Positions 26,752 through 35,300 of a stretch of DNA of 64,000 nucleotides are shown here, piece after piece. The stretch comes from Pedobacter planticolens (lineage in GTDB: Bacteria; Bacteroidota; Bacteroidia; Sphingobacteriales; Sphingobacteriaceae): assembly GCF_014172375.1 (NCBI RefSeq), contig NZ_WNXD01000002.1:248001-312000 (forward strand), in the 5' to 3' direction. The notes beneath the pieces were generated by a model. The model searched no databases, was not told where the DNA came from, and was given only the letters and a program-made list of their open reading frames with translations. How positions within the stretch are numbered: position 1 is the first letter of the stretch; each line of letters starts with the position of its first letter. Made by a program: the position numbers and the translations under genes.

Positions 26752-27971
26752 TTTAAAATATGATTCGATTGCCCCCCCTGAAACAGCCTAGAGCTCAAAT
26801 AATAACGGCTTCTAGCCCTTCGGTTCAACAACACGTCAATCAAGAAATTTTCATAGAGCGTCACCGGAGTTTGCATGATAAAGCGATGACAGGATACCTT
26901 CCCCTCTATCACCACTCCTTTACTTAGTTTCACTAAGCCTGTACTATATACCTCCCCTTTCACTTTGGTTTCCTTGCCTAAACTCACTAGGGTCTGTAGC
27001 GGTGATCGTTTTTGCTCGTGGCTAAAAATAATCCCATTAAACACGACGTGATCGCCTAAGCTAATGTTAGGCTGGGCAACCGATGGCGAAGTTCGAATCA
27101 CCCCCAGCACCGATGGAAAATCCAAAGCAACTTCTTTCTCCACTACAATCGATTCCGTAGCAAACAACTGACAGTTCCCCTTAAAGCCCGCTTCTATATG
27201 AATGACAGGCGCATAGATCTGTATCCCAGTTAACCGAGCAGAACGGGTAATCGTTACCGAAGAATCCGCAAACAGTATGAGGTTTCCTTTTAATGCCACC
27301 GCATTCAGTTCCGCATTTTTAGCTAAACGAAAGGACTGGGTCGAATCCAAAAAGGAAACGACCAATTCGCTTTGGATAAGCAAAGGCAACCGCTCTCGAT
27401 CTTGCAACAAATGATCCTTTAGTTTTTTTAACATCGACTGATCCAGCTCATTTAAATTACGGTCACTAAAACTCATTTTGCCCCCGTAAACGGTTTGCAC
27501 ATTGGCATAAGGCTTGCCCTCGGCATAGGCTTTTTTGATCCCCGCCTTGGGCAAGACCACATCCCCAGTAATTTTGGTATCCCCACTCAGGGCCAGTGGC
27601 CGGTCCTCATCGCTTAAGTATAAGGCTACCGAATCCGTTTGCCTACCAATTAAAAAAGCCCGTTGGAGCGTGTCCTGTAATCTAAAAGAGCGTAACACGG
27701 CAAGGTCAAACAAGCCCCATTGTTTTTGCTCCAGCAGTAGGCTATCTGTTCCATCGCCATACAGATCCATTATTTTTTTTCCTTCCACCCAATTTTGGTC
27801 TGCCAGTACATACGCTGATCCTGAATCCAAATTCTCCGCTAAGCGGGCAAAACGGATTTCCTTCAAATAGACCCCTCTATAATGAGCAGCAAGCATAATG
27901 AGTAAAGCAGAAATGACTGCAATAAAAAAAGCAATCGTCAGGGAAAAATATAGCGCTCCAGCCTTTAGCAT
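26739..27971 (-). CDS. GspK-like membrane protein with a beta-helix-like domain
   Basis: 410 aa. The N-terminus MLKAGALYFSLTIAFFIAVI is a prepilin-like hydrophobic helix without Glu at +5, as in GspK. The body (about 130-345) is unlike normal GspK: repeated short strands of the type ALKGNLILFADSSVTITRSA, ARLTGIQIYAPVIHIEAGF and GKETKVKGEVYSTGLVKLS, resembling a right-handed beta-helix or a bactofilin-like polymer fold. It overlaps the preceding gene by 1 bp and the next by 13 bp. Likely a tip or anchoring component of the pseudopilus, but the fold call is pattern-based. Confidence 0.6.
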   Translation of the reverse strand: MLKAGALYFSLTIAFFIAVISALLIMLAAHYRGVYLKEIRFARLAENLDSGSAYVLADQNWVEGKKIMDLYGDGTDSLLLEQKQWGLFDLAVLRSFRLQDTLQRAFLIGRQTDSVALYLSDEDRPLALSGDTKITGDVVLPKAGIKKAYAEGKPYANVQTVYGGKMSFSDRNLNELDQSMLKKLKDHLLQDRERLPLLIQSELVVSFLDSTQSFRLAKNAELNAVALKGNLILFADSSVTITRSARLTGIQIYAPVIHIEAGFKGNCQLFATESIVVEKEVALDFPSVLGVIRTSPSVAQPNISLGDHVVFNGIIFSHEQKRSPLQTLVSLGKETKVKGEVYSTGLVKLSKGVVIEGKVSCHRFIMQTPVTLYENFLIDVLLNRRARSRYYLSSRLFQGGQSNHILKWLD

Positions 27972-28579
27972 TAGTCTACCACTTTAGTGGACTTGGTTTT
28001 CTTTTTCCACAGCGCTTGAAACCATTTATTCTTTTTTGCTGCAGGTTGGATAAGCCCATTTTTGTAGTTCATCACCACAATGCTATCGGAACTAATATAC
28101 TTTTTCAATTTTCCATTGATTTTTCCTTGACGATACTTCCCTGCTTCAGCGAGCTGACCTAAGCTATCGTACTGATAAAAGCGTCCCTCGAGCAGACCGT
28201 CCTTATAACAAACTTTTGCAACCAGCACCCCTACTTCCGTCCACCTATTCCATATTCCATTTTTCAGTCCCATCCTAAATTCACCTTGCTCTTTTAAGTT
28301 TTTGTTCAGGTAAAAATCAGTATAGCTGCCGTGCAAGAGTTTTCCACTAAATCCACCTTGGGTAATCTTGAGCTCATTACTACTGAACCAGTAGTAGTTT
28401 TTCGCTGGATCAGTGAACTTTAAGCTTTCACCGGCAGGCCTGGCATAAAAAGTGATTTTATGATCAGGGTAACCCAGGGTGTATTGATAATGCTCCAAAT
28501 CAAGGGCTCTACCTTCGTATTGAGCCTTTGACCCTGTAGCCAGTAAAACTAAAAAAAACGTAAACAGGGAAAGACGCAT
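27971..28579 (-). CDS. Secreted MORN-repeat-like protein
   Basis: 202 aa with a signal peptide (about 1-19, LATGSKAQ). It has repeated MORN-like units with G-x-W/F-x-x-Y patterns: GGFSGKLLHGSYTDFYLNKN, GEFRMGLKNGIWNRW, DGLLEGRFYQYDSLGQLAEA, GKYRQGKINGKLKKY. The C-terminus is strongly basic. Such repeats form beta-hairpin rods and often mediate binding. It lies within the secretion operon, between the PilP/GspC-like gene (11 bp) and the GspK-like gene (1-bp overlap). Specific role unknown. Confidence 0.65.
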   Translation of the reverse strand: MRLSLFTFFLVLLATGSKAQYEGRALDLEHYQYTLGYPDHKITFYARPAGESLKFTDPAKNYYWFSSNELKITQGGFSGKLLHGSYTDFYLNKNLKEQGEFRMGLKNGIWNRWTEVGVLVAKVCYKDGLLEGRFYQYDSLGQLAEAGKYRQGKINGKLKKYISSDSIVVMNYKNGLIQPAAKKNKWFQALWKKKTKSTKVVD

Positions 28580-28590
28580 TTTAATATAAG

Positions 28591-29085
28591 TTAGTTTAAT
28601 TTAAGGTATTTGGATTCTTTTTGGTATTCGATCTTCACCGAATCTCCTGTATATTTAATCAGTCTTAGCCCGTTTAGGCTTTGGCCCTCGGCCAACATCA
28701 AATCTTTGCCATTTAGGCTAATCAAAACGACTTTTAATTTGGTATCAGGATTGGTAATATAGCCCATGTACTGAATAGTCGACCAATTTACCCCTGTTCT
28801 GGGCATAAGTAAGGCAGGCGCTGGGTTTTTAAGTCCTACCGCATTTCCAGCCGCTTCCGCTATAAAGTCCCCATTAGCTACTGAAAATGGATCGCGATAG
28901 GCAAGATCTAAGTTTACGGTATCGTTTTCATGGTTGATCAGCTGAACATATTCACGCTTAGGTAGAGCTGCCTGGACCGGCGGTAACTCTTGGCTCCCAG
29001 AGGCCATGAATACCCGATATCCGATGATACCCCAAACGATCACTACGACCACCAGTAACCCGTACATCACTTTTTTATTTTTCAT
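28591..29085 (-). CDS. PilP/GspC-like periplasmic connector
   Basis: 164 aa. Short cytoplasmic N-terminus, one transmembrane helix (about 5-27, VMYGLLVVVVIVWGIIGYRV), a linker with the YRDPF motif (about 63-67), and a C-terminal beta domain (about 100-164): IQYMGYITNPDTKLKVVLIS, GKDLMLAEGQSLNGLRL, then SVKIEYQ. This is the HR/PilP layout, in which a single-pass protein links the inner-membrane platform to the secretin. Lies 3 bp after the Fn3 lipoprotein gene and 11 bp before the MORN gene. Pairing with the secretin at 3836 is inferred. Confidence 0.78.
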   Translation of the reverse strand: MKNKKVMYGLLVVVVIVWGIIGYRVFMASGSQELPPVQAALPKREYVQLINHENDTVNLDLAYRDPFSVANGDFIAEAAGNAVGLKNPAPALLMPRTGVNWSTIQYMGYITNPDTKLKVVLISLNGKDLMLAEGQSLNGLRLIKYTGDSVKIEYQKESKYLKLN

Positions 29086-29088
29086 TCC

Positions 29089-30039
29089 TTATTGCACGAT
29101 AAAACTAAAGAATCCACTAAATACCCCTTTGTTACCCACTCTATCTATGGCCCTGACCCGCCAAACGATGGTTTCACCCGCACTACCCGCATTAAATGTA
29201 GCCGAATTTCCACTGACCAGCTGGGGGTAAATCGAACTAAACAGTGTGGTCGAATCGCTTTTATACACCACCAGTTCATATTTTGTGGCATCGGCCAGTT
29301 CATCCCACCGAAGCGTTAGCGGAGTAGCCACTGTTTGTTTATTGGCTGGGCTAGTCAAGGTCACCTGCAGGGGTGGCGTGGCATCATAGCTAAACTCTCT
29401 TACTGCTGACCATTTCGAGTTTTCGGTCGCATTTTCCGCCCGCACCCTAAATTGGTATTTACCTTCCAAAGACAAGGTTTGTGTGAAGGTCAAGTTATCC
29501 GTTACCTCATTCAATACCAGCTTATTCTCGTCTACAAAATTGTTTTGATCCACCTGCAAGCGGTAACCACTCGCACCAAACAAGTTTAACCAACTGTATT
29601 TAAGCTCCGCACTAGCAGTAAACAGCGTGTTTGCCGGAGCCACCACCTGTACGATTTGTTCTTTTAGCGAAGCTGGATAAATGGTAAAGCTTTGCGTCGA
29701 AAAAGGGGTTTGGCTACTCCCATTTTCAGCCCTTACCCGCCACTGATACGAGCCTGGATCCAAGGTATAGGTAAATTTATCGGCACTCACCAAAGTATCT
29801 AGCAACAACTTTTCTACGCGTGTGAAAGAAGGAGTGACGATCTGCAACCGGTACCATAAGGCATCTTGCTGCTGTTGCCACCAAAAGGTCTGCTGGTAAC
29901 TGTTACTTTCAGTGGCCTCGGCAGGCGCTAGCAAACGCATCTCCGCCTTGGCTAAAGAAGGCTCAATGAACTCTGTACAACCACTGCCCATGAATAACGC
30001 CAGAACAACTAGCAAAACGATTTTCCTTAAACCAGACAT
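29089..30039 (-). CDS. Lipoprotein with Fn3-like repeats
   Basis: 316 aa. Lipoprotein signal (lipobox GSGC, Cys21). Three Fn3-like units follow: about 35-115 (WYRLQIVTPSFTRVEKLLLD to YQWRVRAENGS), about 130-220 (GYRLQVDQNNF to YQFRVRAENATENSKWSAV), and about 225-316 (LTSPANKQTVATPLTLRWDE to VWRVRAIDRVGNKG). The recurrent WRVRA-type strand marks the repeats. Probably surface- or periplasm-exposed. It is the second gene of the LytTR-led operon (1-bp overlap). It could act as pilotin, secretin clamp or adhesin; the sequence does not decide. Confidence 0.75.
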   Translation of the reverse strand: MSGLRKIVLLVVLALFMGSGCTEFIEPSLAKAEMRLLAPAEATESNSYQQTFWWQQQQDALWYRLQIVTPSFTRVEKLLLDTLVSADKFTYTLDPGSYQWRVRAENGSSQTPFSTQSFTIYPASLKEQIVQVVAPANTLFTASAELKYSWLNLFGASGYRLQVDQNNFVDENKLVLNEVTDNLTFTQTLSLEGKYQFRVRAENATENSKWSAVREFSYDATPPLQVTLTSPANKQTVATPLTLRWDELADATKYELVVYKSDSTTLFSSIYPQLVSGNSATFNAGSAGETIVWRVRAIDRVGNKGVFSGFFSFIVQ

Positions 30040-30884
30040 TAGGCAAAAATCAATAAGGCTTGATCCATATAGTCATAGCTGCTCAATAGCACCCCAGCGA
30101 AAAACAAACAAATCGAGGCGGTTCTAGAATAATCCACCGTATGGAAATAATTTTTCCGTTTGATCATCTTCTGGTTCTTTCTTTCAAAAAATGCCTTCTT
30201 ATAGGTAGTGCCAATCAACACTTTGAGTTTTTCATTTTCGTTGAGCACAATATTATTTTTCTCAATCGAGGTTACTTTATCGTAATTGATAATAAAAGAT
30301 TTATGTACCCGGATAAAATAGGCTTCAGGTAGGCTTTCTTCCATTTCTTTTAAGGTATTGTGGCAAATAAATTTCTTGCCGCCGAGTAAATGCAAGACCA
30401 CATAGTTCTGCAGCGCTTCAATAAATATAACCTCATTGCACTTGATCAGGACTTCTTTTTGTCCTTTGTTATCCGAGCGGATAAAAAAAGAATCAGTAAT
30501 CGCTTCCGTTTTTTTAAAACTTGCCGCAGGAGCCAGTAGCGACAAGCGGATAAACTTGTTCAGGCTTATTTCAAACCTGTCAAAAGATAAGGGCTTAACC
30601 AAATAGTCAAAGCCAAGGGCTTCAAAAACCTCATAGGCAAGGCCACTTGAATCAGACACATAGATCAGGGTTGCTAATTGACCCAATTTCAGCAAAGTTG
30701 ATTTGAAGGTCAATAGTAGCGAAGTGTCCACAAAGATAATATTCGGTTCACTTTTTACGATGGAATTAAAATCTATCGACAGTGCAGTGGAATAGCCGAT
30801 AAGTTTGGTCAAAGGGAATCTTTCGATGTGTTTTTTCAAGGTTTCTACCGTAGACAGCTCACTTAGAATGTAGCAGTTAATCAT
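30039..30884 (-). CDS. LytTR response-regulator-like transcription factor with C-terminal hydrophobic segment
   Basis: 281 aa. Receiver-like region (about 1-110) with the phospho-acceptor position in NIIFVDTS and the conserved Lys in YLVKPLS, but the usual acidic pair near the N-terminus is replaced (CYILSELS), so classical phosphorylation is doubtful. The LytTR DNA-binding domain (about 135-240) carries IKCNEVIFIEALQNYVVLHL, TLKEMEESLPEAYFIRVHKS and INYDKVTSIEKNNIVL. An unusual C-terminal hydrophobic stretch (about 255-281) might anchor it to the membrane. First gene of the first secretion operon. The shared LytTR-type promoter lies 330-385 bp upstream, so it is the best candidate for the regulator of the Rhs and secretion regulon, including itself. 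Confidence 0.88.
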   Translation of the reverse strand: MINCYILSELSTVETLKKHIERFPLTKLIGYSTALSIDFNSIVKSEPNIIFVDTSLLLTFKSTLLKLGQLATLIYVSDSSGLAYEVFEALGFDYLVKPLSFDRFEISLNKFIRLSLLAPAASFKKTEAITDSFFIRSDNKGQKEVLIKCNEVIFIEALQNYVVLHLLGGKKFICHNTLKEMEESLPEAYFIRVHKSFIINYDKVTSIEKNNIVLNENEKLKVLIGTTYKKAFFERKNQKMIKRKNYFHTVDYSRTASICLFFAGVLLSSYDYMDQALLIFA

Positions 30885-31478
30885 AAATGGAATATTTTAA
30901 GGTTAGTAAATAGTCATAAATTAGTATCAAAATCAAATGACTTCAAAAACTACGGTATCGCATGCCATAGCAACATTTATTTTACATAGCTGTATTTTTT
31001 TTCGGGAAATAAACAAGCATTCCTATGCTGCATTTTTTGAAAAGAATTGGACTCATAGTATTCCGATTTAAAAACAACATCCTCAATGTTTCAGCTCATT
31101 ATTGCACACATCGTTTTTTTATTTTCAAAAGGACAGCTAAACCCCATAGAACAGCTTTACTTCAATTGTCTATATCTTTTTTCTAATTTAAAGACAACTT
31201 TCGCCCTAAGCGAAAATTTTTGCCAATGCCTATATTTCAAGGATGAACAGTCAAAATTAGGTGACGAACCACTCATTTATCAGGCGAACGAAGGTGAAAA
31301 AACAGGATCATTTAGGAACTTATGATTAAAAATCAAGCTGCATTCTGCTAGCGATAGTCAAGTCTGACTATTTATCCCACATAAAAGACGGTTAAACAGA
31401 GTAGAAAAGTATTGGCAAAAATCGAGAAACTGGCTTGAATTTCTCCAACATGTCCCACTCTTGTGCAAGTGGTCATGA
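30885..31478. other. Leader and upstream region of the LytTR operon
   Basis: About 600 bp without a convincing gene. It holds the shared promoter at 31214-31350. Between that promoter and the LytTR start are about 325 bp of AT-rich sequence with only very short frames (18 and 24 codons), so the operon may have a long leader. A 79-codon plus-strand frame (31086-31325) overlaps the promoter and is rejected. A cccactcttgtgcaagtgg segment at 31454-31472 precedes repeat copy 2. Confidence 0.5.
31214..31350 (-). promoter_or_regulatory. Shared LytTR-type promoter of the LytTR/secretion operon
   Basis: Plus-strand reading: core aatttttgccaat ending at 31227, 14 nt, half-site gatgaac (31242-31248), half-site gacgaac (31263-31269), outer element cattctgcta (31341-31350) with its TGC at 31345, 76 bp from the second half-site. 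Coding-strand half-sites are GTTCATC and GTTCGTC, 21 bp apart. All spacings match those of the Rhs modules. This places the regulator gene under the same control as the toxins. Confidence 0.7.
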
Positions 31479-31631
31479 TTGAGCCTTGGAATGCATACGC
31501 CAAACCAGGTACGTGAAAAAAAATCTGATGCCCAAAAGGCTTGGAAGAATTATTACAATAAAATCGTAAAGTTGTAGAAATGTTTAACGAAACGAACTAA
31601 CCTAATCTGTAAACCTATTTCAGGACGAGAC
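31479..31631. repeat. Dispersed repeat, copy 2
   Basis: Starts near ttgagccttggaatgcat and includes ccaaaaggcttggaagaa, cgtaaagttgtagaaatg and gtaaacctatttcaggacga, ending gac at 31631. It matches copy 3 over its first two thirds and copies 1 and 4 at its end. The next base begins a truncated Rhs gene. Confidence 0.7.
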
Positions 31632-31860
31632 ATCCTGCCCATATGGTCGTAGGTAAAGCTGTTGGTAATGGTGGTGGTTACGCTGTTGGCGATGTGGGTT
31701 CTTGTGCTGGACGTCAGTTCACCGGCAAAGCTATAGCTGTTGGTCACCATATCGGTCCCGCCAAGGTGGTTGTGGCTCTTGGTCTGGATCACCCTGCCCT
31801 CCTCGTCATAGTGTTCGACATCGGCGACCAGGTGCTCGTAACCATGGAGACCAACAGGCT
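31632..31860 (-). pseudogene. Truncated Rhs core fragment
   Basis: About 230 bp whose minus-strand translation includes HYDEEGRVIQTKSHNHLGGT, DMVTNSYSFAGELTSSTRTH and NSFTYDHMGR. It aligns to the internal Rhs repeat GENHLGGTDVVDN to FTYDHMGRK of the four intact Rhs genes, but is divergent from all of them. The fragment stops exactly at GR, where repeat copy 2 begins, and has no signal peptide, core end or tail. It is a relic of a fifth Rhs gene or a donor cassette. Confidence 0.8.
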
Positions 31861-31912
31861 AACAATAGACTTCGAGAAAAGGAATGGGGACTAGATCCTT
31901 TACACAACAAGA

Positions 31913-31936
31913 CCCTGCAACGGTAAAGTTGCAGGG
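31913..31936 (-). terminator. Terminator after Rhs module 3
   Basis: Perfect 9-bp stem CCCTGCAAC/GTTGCAGGG with a 6-nt loop. Minus-strand tail TCTTGTTGTG is moderately T-rich. Lies 70 bp after the stop of the immunity gene at 32006. Confidence 0.65.
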
Positions 31937-32005
31937 CCTTGATATTTTAATGATTGATGCACACAACGGCGATGCGCTGAAACTTGCCGGCTTGGCGCAA
32001 ATTGG

Positions 32006-32308
32006 CTAGACTTTAAAGTATTGGCCAATGAAAAATTGGTAAAGGTATATAAAGAGTAGAATAGAGAGAGGCGATGCTGCTATTAGGAATATAATGCTAT
32101 AGATCCTATTTTGAAGTATTAGCCTTCCCTTCCATATCCATCCAGCTATAATGACTAGCGTTAATATGATTGATATCACCATGGCGTTGATGAAATAACC
32201 ATAGTTCTCATCATAGTCGCTTTTACGGGCCCAATACATAAGAACCCATATAAATATTGCGGAAAAGAATAATATTATCCTATATCCATAAAAAAAAGTT
32301 GTTCTCAT
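32006..32308 (-). CDS. Predicted integral-membrane immunity protein of Rhs module 3
   Basis: 100 aa, very hydrophobic, with about three transmembrane segments (about 8-26, 40-60, 70-92) and few charged residues. Its ATG overlaps the Rhs stop by 4 bp (32305-32308). An inner-membrane antidote fits a lipase-like toxin acting on membrane lipids. No named family recognised; the assignment rests on position and topology. Confidence 0.72.
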   Translation of the reverse strand: MRTTFFYGYRIILFFSAIFIWVLMYWARKSDYDENYGYFINAMVISIILTLVIIAGWIWKGRLILQNRIYSIIFLIAASPLSILLFIYLYQFFIGQYFKV

Positions 32309-35300
32309 TGGGGCTGTAATATTTGTTGGATTCTCTTTTTAACATCTTCAGTTACTTTATCTGGAATATTTCCGTGATTAACACCCTTACCGGATTTATT
32401 AACATTATTTACTTTAGTCTTCTTTGAATTTTCAGCCTTATTAGGCCCTCCATTTGATCCAGGCGAATTACTCGTACCACTGTTACTACTGCCTTTACTG
32501 CTACTGCTCGACTTTTGGGAACCAGATGACTTACCAGAATTACTTGTTTGATAAAAGTTCAGATTCTCCTTTACATTATCAGGGACTGTTGTGTCCACGG
32601 TCGAATTTTGAGCAGGTCCATCAGATGCGTCAACAGTAACAAGCAAATTTACTTCTATTCCTTCTTTCTTTAGCGCCTCTGACAATTCTACCGCAAAATC
32701 TCCGCCATAACTATATCCATAGATGACAACTTTTTGTCCTTTTGTGTAGTTCTCCTTAATAAATCCCATTGCATTGTCTACAGAACTGCCAGAGGTCCAT
32801 CCTGGGGTAATTACACGTGTATGCAATTCAATGCCATTATCATCTGCAAACTTCTGCGCATCCCTAATCACTTTCCCTGTGGAACCTGCATCTTGTGAGT
32901 TAGGATTGACTGTTTTTCCTCCTCCGGTAGGCCCACCGGTAAAAGCAACTATAATATCTTGCCCATCAGTATCAATGTATGACAAGGGATTATTGATAGC
33001 ATAAGCGTATGGCGAGAACTGATGATATTTTTCCGCCTTATTGTCAATGCCATTCCACCTTCCAATCACCGGATCATAGAACCTTGCCCCGTAATCATAC
33101 TGCCCCAGTTCGTCCTGCAGCTCCTTGCCATTATACAAATAGTTGTTAGTACCTCCGCTAACACCAAGCCTTTTCCCAAAGGCGTAATAATTGTCCTGTT
33201 GTAGCGGCCTTACCGCTCCAGCGTAAATATCGAAACTATATCGCACATTTCCAAGATGGTCAGATAGATTATATTGATAGGTATAGGTACCACTGTTGTT
33301 CAGTGCCCTGCCCTCCTCCGTTTGGATAAAGTCGATCGTTCCATCATTCTTGTACTGGATGCCGTCCACATAGTCCGTGGTCCCCAAGGTACTGCTCACC
33401 TTCCTCAGCTTCTGTCCGCTTGCATCGTAGGTATAGGCCAAACTCAGTCCGCTCTTTGTAGCGGTAACCGGCAGGTTCAAATGGTTGTAGGTAAGAGTCA
33501 CCCCGTTGCGTCCGTCGGTGGTGGCATTGCCATTACCATCGTAGTAATAACTTCCCGTGGCCAGTGCGCCAGCACTTATGCCAGTAAGCTGGTTGCCCGA
33601 GTAGCCATAGGTGCCAACCTTTGTTGTGACCCCATCGTACCTGCTCATCGTGGCGATGTTGCCCATCACATCATAGGTAAGCACCTCGCTCATGGCTATT
33701 CCCGTACTGGTGCCATTGGTGAGCCTGTTCAGTTTGTCATACTGGTAGCCAAAGGCATTGGGAAAACTCGTCCCGCTGCCCCACAGCTGGGCACTGATGT
33801 TGCCGTTGTACTGAGGACTACTCAGCGTATCATAGCCCAACTTCATGCTGAACTCGGCACTGGTATTGTTCCTCAGCCAGCCACGCTCGTTGTAGGCCAG
33901 CTTGGTATTCTGGTAAAAGCTCGTCCCATCGGTGCTGTGCAGGTTCTTCTGTTTCAGCTGCCCGATCTCGTTATACTCCAACTTGTTCAGGGTTATTTCT
34001 CCCTGGGAGTTGATGTTCTCTTTGGTACCGATCTTCCTGCCCATGTGATCGTAGCTGAACGAGTTGGCAATGGTGGTGGTCGTGCTGTTTGCCGTATGCG
34101 TACGGGTACTTGCAGTCAGTTCGCCGGCAAAGTTGTAGCTGTTGTCCACCACATCCGTTCCGCCAAGGTGGTTCTCGCCCTTGGTGGTAACGACCCTTCC
34201 GTCCTTGTCATAGTAGTTTACCGTAAGCAGCATCGTGCCGGTGCCGAGCACCGTTGTCCTGGTGCCGGTCGGCAGTCCCATTGTCCTTGCGGCGGTCACC
34301 TGCGTGGTGCCGTTGGGCTGTCCGAAGGTGTTCGCAAAGAAATCATAGTCGTCATAGTAGCTCAGCGAATGGAAGTAGGCGATGGATACCGGGAATGCCA
34401 GGTTCGTATAGCCCGAGCCGTAGGTCGTACCCAGGTTGTCCCTTTCCTCCCAGAGCACCACATGTGCGTCCACCAGTGCCTGTACCGACGCCCATGTACC
34501 AGCGTTCGTATAGAGCCCCGTCATCACCACCCTGCCCAGTGCATCGTATTTGGTAAACAACCATTGGTTATTTGTTCGTTGTACGCTGTCCTGGCTCAGT
34601 ACCAGTTGGTCCAGTTTGTTGTACACCATGTACTCCCAGCCCTTGCCGGGAACCTTCTTCTCGATCAGCCGTTTTCTACCGTCATAATGGTAACCGTAGA
34701 TGTAGCCGTTAAAGTTCGCATCTGCCTCGGTAAAACTCGTGGCCGTTACCGCAGGCGGCACCACATAGCGCAGGTTCCCGTAATCATCATAGATGTAATA
34801 GGTCGAAAGCGATACGCTTTCCGTTTCCCAGATCCTTTTCAGCACCACCCTGCCCTCCAAGTCCCTGAACTCCTCGGTCGTGCCCGACTTCCCACTGCTC
34901 CAGTTCTCGTCCCTGCTGATGCCCTTGTACAGCTTGCCCGCTCCATAGGGAGCCAAGGTTTCCGCACCACTTGAGGTCACCTTCCACAGGGCCACCTCGC
35001 CCGTCGTGTTTGCTCCCTGCACCATCCGTACCGTATGGCCGGAACCGCCAATCGAGCCACTGTAGGGCTGCCACACCGCTCCCGGGGCGCCCTGCTCCAG
35101 TACGCGGTTCAGCGGACTGGCCTCAAAGACCGTGCGGCTGAAGGGATAGGCCGTCTTGGCCACGTTCGCATCCCAGCTTCCGCTGCCGTAAAAGCTCGAC
35201 TGGTTGGTCAGGGGCGAGGCCCTGAAGCTCCCATCATTGCCACTCTGCTCGGCATAGGGCAAATACTTCAGCTCCTCCCTGCCCAACGCGTCGTACACCA

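Noticed and set aside
31263..31289. Alternative pairing of gacgaac (31263) with ggcgaac (31283) as half-sites
   Set aside because: The spacing is 20 bp, whereas gatgaac (31242) with gacgaac (31263) gives the conserved 21 bp and the 14-nt core spacing.
31086..31325. 79-codon plus-strand frame
   Set aside because: It overlaps the shared promoter elements at 31214-31269, has no recognisable domain and runs against all neighbouring genes.
33274..34974. 566-codon plus-strand frame opposite the module 3 Rhs core (also 52423-53907, 10963-12015, 19434-20483)
   Set aside because: These long antisense frames arise from the GC-rich repeated Rhs codons; they repeat between modules only because the Rhs DNA does and look unlike proteins (His/Arg/Val-rich).
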